Of a stretch of 8,703 bases of DNA, positions 6,424 through 8,703 are shown in pieces; within the stretch, counting starts at the first letter, position 1; each line of letters opens with the position of its first letter. The notes under the pieces were generated by a model. It was given only the letters and a program-made list of their open reading frames with translations. It was not told where the DNA came from and did not search any database. The stretch is from an uncultured Actinomycetes bacterium. GTDB lineage: Bacteria > Actinomycetota > Actinomycetes > S36-B12. The stretch is taken from assembly GCA_937876275.1 (NCBI GenBank), contig CALFIA010000106.1, positions 1 through 8,703 on the forward strand. The letters run 5' to 3'. Made by a program: the position numbers and the translations under genes.

Positions 6424-7034
6424 TGAAGCGTCGCACCCGTGCAGTTTCCGTAGCGCTCCTTGCCGCGAGCCTGGCTGGTTCAAGCCTGCTCGTCAGCGGA
6501 TGCGGCTCGACCAATGCCAGCACCGCTGCGACCGTCGGCTCCGAGGTCATCACCAACGCGCAGCTCACTGACTGGGCGCATGGCGTACTCGTGGCAACGG
6601 GCAAGTATCCGAATTCCATCGACCAGAACGTCACCTCGAACTCCCTCAACCTGCTGATCTACCTGGATCTCCTTGATGCTCTCGCCGGCGCGACTGGCGT
6701 GACGGCGAGCCAGGGCGAGATCGACGCGGCAGGAAAGAGTTTGCTTCAGGCCGGCGCGACCGAAGAGCAGATCACGGCGAGCGCTGCGCAGAGCGGCATT
6801 GCACCTAATGCTGTTCCGGCGTTTCTTCGGGCGAATGTGCTGACTCCGAAAATCCAGAAGGTCCTGGCGCCGAACGCGACGCCGGAGGAGCAGAAGCAGA
6901 TCTTCCAGCAGGCCCTAGTCACCACGGCAAATCAGCTCGGTGTGACGGTGAACCCGCGTTACGGCAGCTGGAGCCCCGACACCATCAAGCTCGGCGCACC
7001 GCCCAGCGACCTCTCCATTCCGCCGGCTGACTAG
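6423..7034 (+). CDS. SurA N-terminal-domain-like lipoprotein
   Basis: The 203-residue product begins with a lipoprotein signal: basic MKRRTR, a hydrophobic stretch (7-24), then the lipobox V-S-G-C with Cys27 as the likely lipidated residue, so it should sit on the outer face of the cytoplasmic membrane. The mature part opens with a SurA/PrsA-like start (AATVGSEVITNAQLTDWAHG, 35-54), continues with predicted helices, and ends in VNPRYGSWSPDTIKL (176-190), a pattern seen in actinobacterial SurA-like lipoproteins encoded next to mfd and mazG. No parvulin isomerase domain is present, so a chaperone or binding role is more likely than catalysis. GTG at 6423 shares its G with the mfd stop (TAGTG), and GGAG at 6411-6414 lies 8 nt upstream. 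mazG follows after 2 nt. The client is unknown. Confidence 0.8.
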   Translation: MKRRTRAVSVALLAASLAGSSLLVSGCGSTNASTAATVGSEVITNAQLTDWAHGVLVATGKYPNSIDQNVTSNSLNLLIYLDLLDALAGATGVTASQGEIDAAGKSLLQAGATEEQITASAAQSGIAPNAVPAFLRANVLTPKIQKVLAPNATPEEQKQIFQQALVTTANQLGVTVNPRYGSWSPDTIKLGAPPSDLSIPPAD

Positions 7035-7036
7035 TC

Positions 7037-7735
7037 ATGTCGGCGCCGGAGGGCTCAACGGGAGCGCGACTTCTCGACCTTGTCGCGGTCATGGACACCC
7101 TTCGCTCCCCGGGCGGCTGCCCGTGGGATGCCCGTCAGACGCATGAGTCGCTTGTCGAGTATCTGATCGAGGAGTCGTACGAGAGCGTCGAGGCGATCGA
7201 GGCAGGAGACCGCGCAGGCATGCGCGAGGAGCTCGGTGATCTCCTTCTGCAAGTGGTCTTTCATGCGCGCATCGCGCAGGACGATGGCACGGATCCCTGG
7301 AATATCGATGATGTTGCCGATGGCATTACGCGCAAGCTGATTGCCCGACACCCGCATGTCTTTGATGCAAACAGCGAGTACGCAATCGAAGGCAAGAGCG
7401 CCGAAGATGTCGAAGCTGACTGGCATGCGCTGAAGGCGAAGGAGAAGGGCCGGGAGTCGGTTACCGATGGCATTCCCGCGAATCTGCCTGCACTCTTGCG
7501 CGCGGCGAAGGTGCTCAGCCGCAGCACTCGCCTTGATTCACCTCCGGCTGAACTCGCCGAAATCGAACTCGCCAGCGAGACTCTCGCCGGCGTGGAGTCT
7601 GCCGAGCAATTCGGTGACCTCCTTCTCGCACTCGTATCCGAGGCACGCGAATGCGGCTGGGAAGCCGAAGGAGCGCTGCGAGATGCCACGCGTCGTCGCA
7701 TCGCTGAGATTCGTGCGGCCGAAGGCCTGTCGTGA
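7037..7735 (+). CDS. mazG: Nucleoside triphosphate pyrophosphohydrolase MazG
   Basis: MazG hydrolyses NTPs and dNTPs to the monophosphate plus pyrophosphate; in bacteria it cleans non-canonical nucleotides and can affect the (p)ppGpp response. The 232-residue product has the usual first catalytic domain: CPWD (28-31), EESYE (45-49, the EExxE metal site), EELGD (64-68, the ExxD half) and HPHVF (105-109), followed by KxxEK around 132-137. The second MazG-like half (about 185-225, EQFGDLLLALVSEARECGW) is shortened: the usual EExxE segment is not recognisable and the EELGD position reads EQFGD, so it is probably structural. The ATG lies 2 nt after the lipoprotein stop, and no purine-rich ribosome binding site is visible, which suggests translational coupling. 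The stop overlaps the next GTG by 4 nt. Confidence 0.95.
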   Translation: MSAPEGSTGARLLDLVAVMDTLRSPGGCPWDARQTHESLVEYLIEESYESVEAIEAGDRAGMREELGDLLLQVVFHARIAQDDGTDPWNIDDVADGITRKLIARHPHVFDANSEYAIEGKSAEDVEADWHALKAKEKGRESVTDGIPANLPALLRAAKVLSRSTRLDSPPAELAEIELASETLAGVESAEQFGDLLLALVSEARECGWEAEGALRDATRRRIAEIRAAEGLS

Positions 7736-8703
7736 ACGAGCCCACTCGACAGTTTTACGCGATCGCCGCTGCAGTGCTCGACGAGCTACTCGTCGCTGAT
7801 CCGGTTGCGGCGACCTGGCTCGGCGATCACGGGCATGACAGAGAATTGCCGGATCTCACGGATGCAGCGGTCAATGCTCGCTCAATGCGTATCGATGATC
7901 ACCTCACTGCCCTTGATGCTGTCGACGATGTCGAGCTTGATGTAGCCGACCTAGTCGACTTGGAAATCCTGCGTAGTGCTCTTACTAAGTCAGCCTTCGA
8001 TGATTCCGAGTTGCGAGAACAGACCTGGAACCCGATGGCCTGGAATCCTGGCACCGCGTTGCATCTATTGCTCTCCCGAGACTTCGCGCCGATCACCGAT
8101 CGCCTGACCAGTGCGCAGGGGCGGCTCAGCGAGATTCCGCGTTTCCTCTCCGACGCTCGCGAAACCTTGCAGGAGATGCCGGCCATTCACGTCGAGACCG
8201 CGATTGCCCAGTTCGCTGGTGCTCGTGCGCTGATCGAGGGTCAGCTTGCTCCGCTGCTGATCGACAACGGCTTGGGCGACAAGGGTGTCGCGGAAGCAGT
8301 CGCGGCGATCGATGACTTCAGCGAATGGCTGGGCGAACAGCTTCCTGTCTCGCGTAGAAATCCTCGGCTGGGGGAGCGGCTCTACTCGGCCGTGCTCTGG
8401 CACCGCCTTGATGACGGCACGACTCCTGGCTCGCTTCTCGAGGATGCGCACGCGAATCTCGATCTGGTCAGCGAGCAGATCCGCGAGGTCGCGTGCGAGT
8501 ACCTCGGCGACAACGGCCGCGATGTGGTCGAGCGAGCGCTCGCTCAGGTGGCCCAGGACTTCCCTGTCACGAACGAGACGGTGCTGGCCCTTGTTGAGGC
8601 GGCGAATGACCGATCGCGCGAGTTCACGATCTCCCACGACCTCGTCTCGGTGCCTGAGATCGACGTGCGGGTGATCGAGATGCCGGAGATTCACCGCGGG
8701 GTA
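7732..8703 (+). CDS. DUF885 family protein, 3' partial
   Basis: The frame stays open from GTG at 7732 to the window edge (324 codons); full DUF885 proteins are about 550-600 residues, so a little over half is present. No biochemical role is established for this family that I can state with confidence. Recognisable pieces are the N-terminal DPVAATWLGDHGHDRELPDL (23-42), WNPMAWNPGTALHLLLSRDF, with ITDRL and IPRFL following, and MPEIHRGV at the cut end (317-324). There is no signal peptide or membrane segment, so it is probably cytoplasmic. GTG overlaps the mazG stop (GTGA), with GAAGG at 7721-7725 6 nt upstream, so it is likely co-translated with MazG. Expected C-terminal motifs lie outside the window, so the catalytic state cannot be judged. 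Confidence 0.88.
   Translation, partial: MNEPTRQFYAIAAAVLDELLVADPVAATWLGDHGHDRELPDLTDAAVNARSMRIDDHLTALDAVDDVELDVADLVDLEILRSALTKSAFDDSELREQTWNPMAWNPGTALHLLLSRDFAPITDRLTSAQGRLSEIPRFLSDARETLQEMPAIHVETAIAQFAGARALIEGQLAPLLIDNGLGDKGVAEAVAAIDDFSEWLGEQLPVSRRNPRLGERLYSAVLWHRLDDGTTPGSLLEDAHANLDLVSEQIREVACEYLGDNGRDVVERALAQVAQDFPVTNETVLALVEAANDRSREFTISHDLVSVPEIDVRVIEMPEIHRGV

Noticed and set aside
8065..8694. 209-codon open frame on the minus strand near the right edge
   Set aside because: It is opposite the DUF885 frame, which is open over the same bases and carries clear family motifs; the antisense product resembles nothing.
1..8703. Mobile elements, CRISPR arrays, tRNA or rRNA genes, or a defence island
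   Set aside because: No transposase, integrase, regularly spaced repeats, tRNA cloverleaf or rRNA motifs were seen, and every long plus-strand frame is accounted for by housekeeping genes.

Overview
The window is an all-plus-strand block of actinobacterial housekeeping genes, cut at both ends: prs (5' partial), rplY, pth, a cysQ-type phosphatase gene, mfd, a SurA-like lipoprotein gene, mazG, and a DUF885 gene (3' partial). The proteins read as actinobacterial, for example the Pth GGGDNGHNG segment, the CysQ DPLDGT and WD motifs, and the arrangement of Mfd, lipoprotein, MazG and DUF885. Several starts are GTG, and from about base 530 onward the composition is GC-rich (roughly 60% or a little more by eye). 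This points to an Actinomycetia member, plausibly an uncultured one; genus cannot be fixed from sequence alone. Related neighbourhoods (glmU, prs, rplY and pth near mfd, mazG and eno) are well known in actinobacteria.

Layout. 1-821: prs, missing about 50 N-terminal residues. 822-991: the only sizeable gap (170 nt), holding an imperfect hairpin, a TAGACT-like -10 element and a foldable leader that ends in a strong GAGGAG ribosome binding site. 992-2069: rplY (GTG start) and pth, separated by 40 nt. 2072-8703: a tightly packed run in which cysQ/mfd and mazG/DUF885 overlap by GTGA, mfd and the lipoprotein gene overlap by one base, and the remaining gaps are 2 nt. No mobile elements, tRNA or rRNA genes, or CRISPR arrays were seen.

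How the genes relate. Prs makes PRPP for nucleotide, His and Trp synthesis. L25 and Pth serve translation (5S rRNA binding and peptidyl-tRNA recycling). CysQ removes phosphate from pAp or PAPS by-products. Mfd couples stalled transcription to repair. MazG hydrolyses non-canonical or excess NTPs. The lipoprotein is a likely extracytoplasmic chaperone-like factor, and DUF885 is uncharacterised. Themes are nucleotide-pool upkeep, translation rescue and repair, but co-transcription is inferred only from spacing.

No new multi-gene system is evident. Two signals stand out. First, a near-perfect 23-nt inverted repeat (22 of 23 pairs) brackets the pth start codon: one arm lies in the untranslated leader over the ribosome binding site, the other over the conserved active-site codons 11-18. 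Second, codon use breaks sharply inside prs at the PRPP-binding loop: GC at third positions jumps from about 41% to about 85%, which indicates either recombination or a chimeric assembly.
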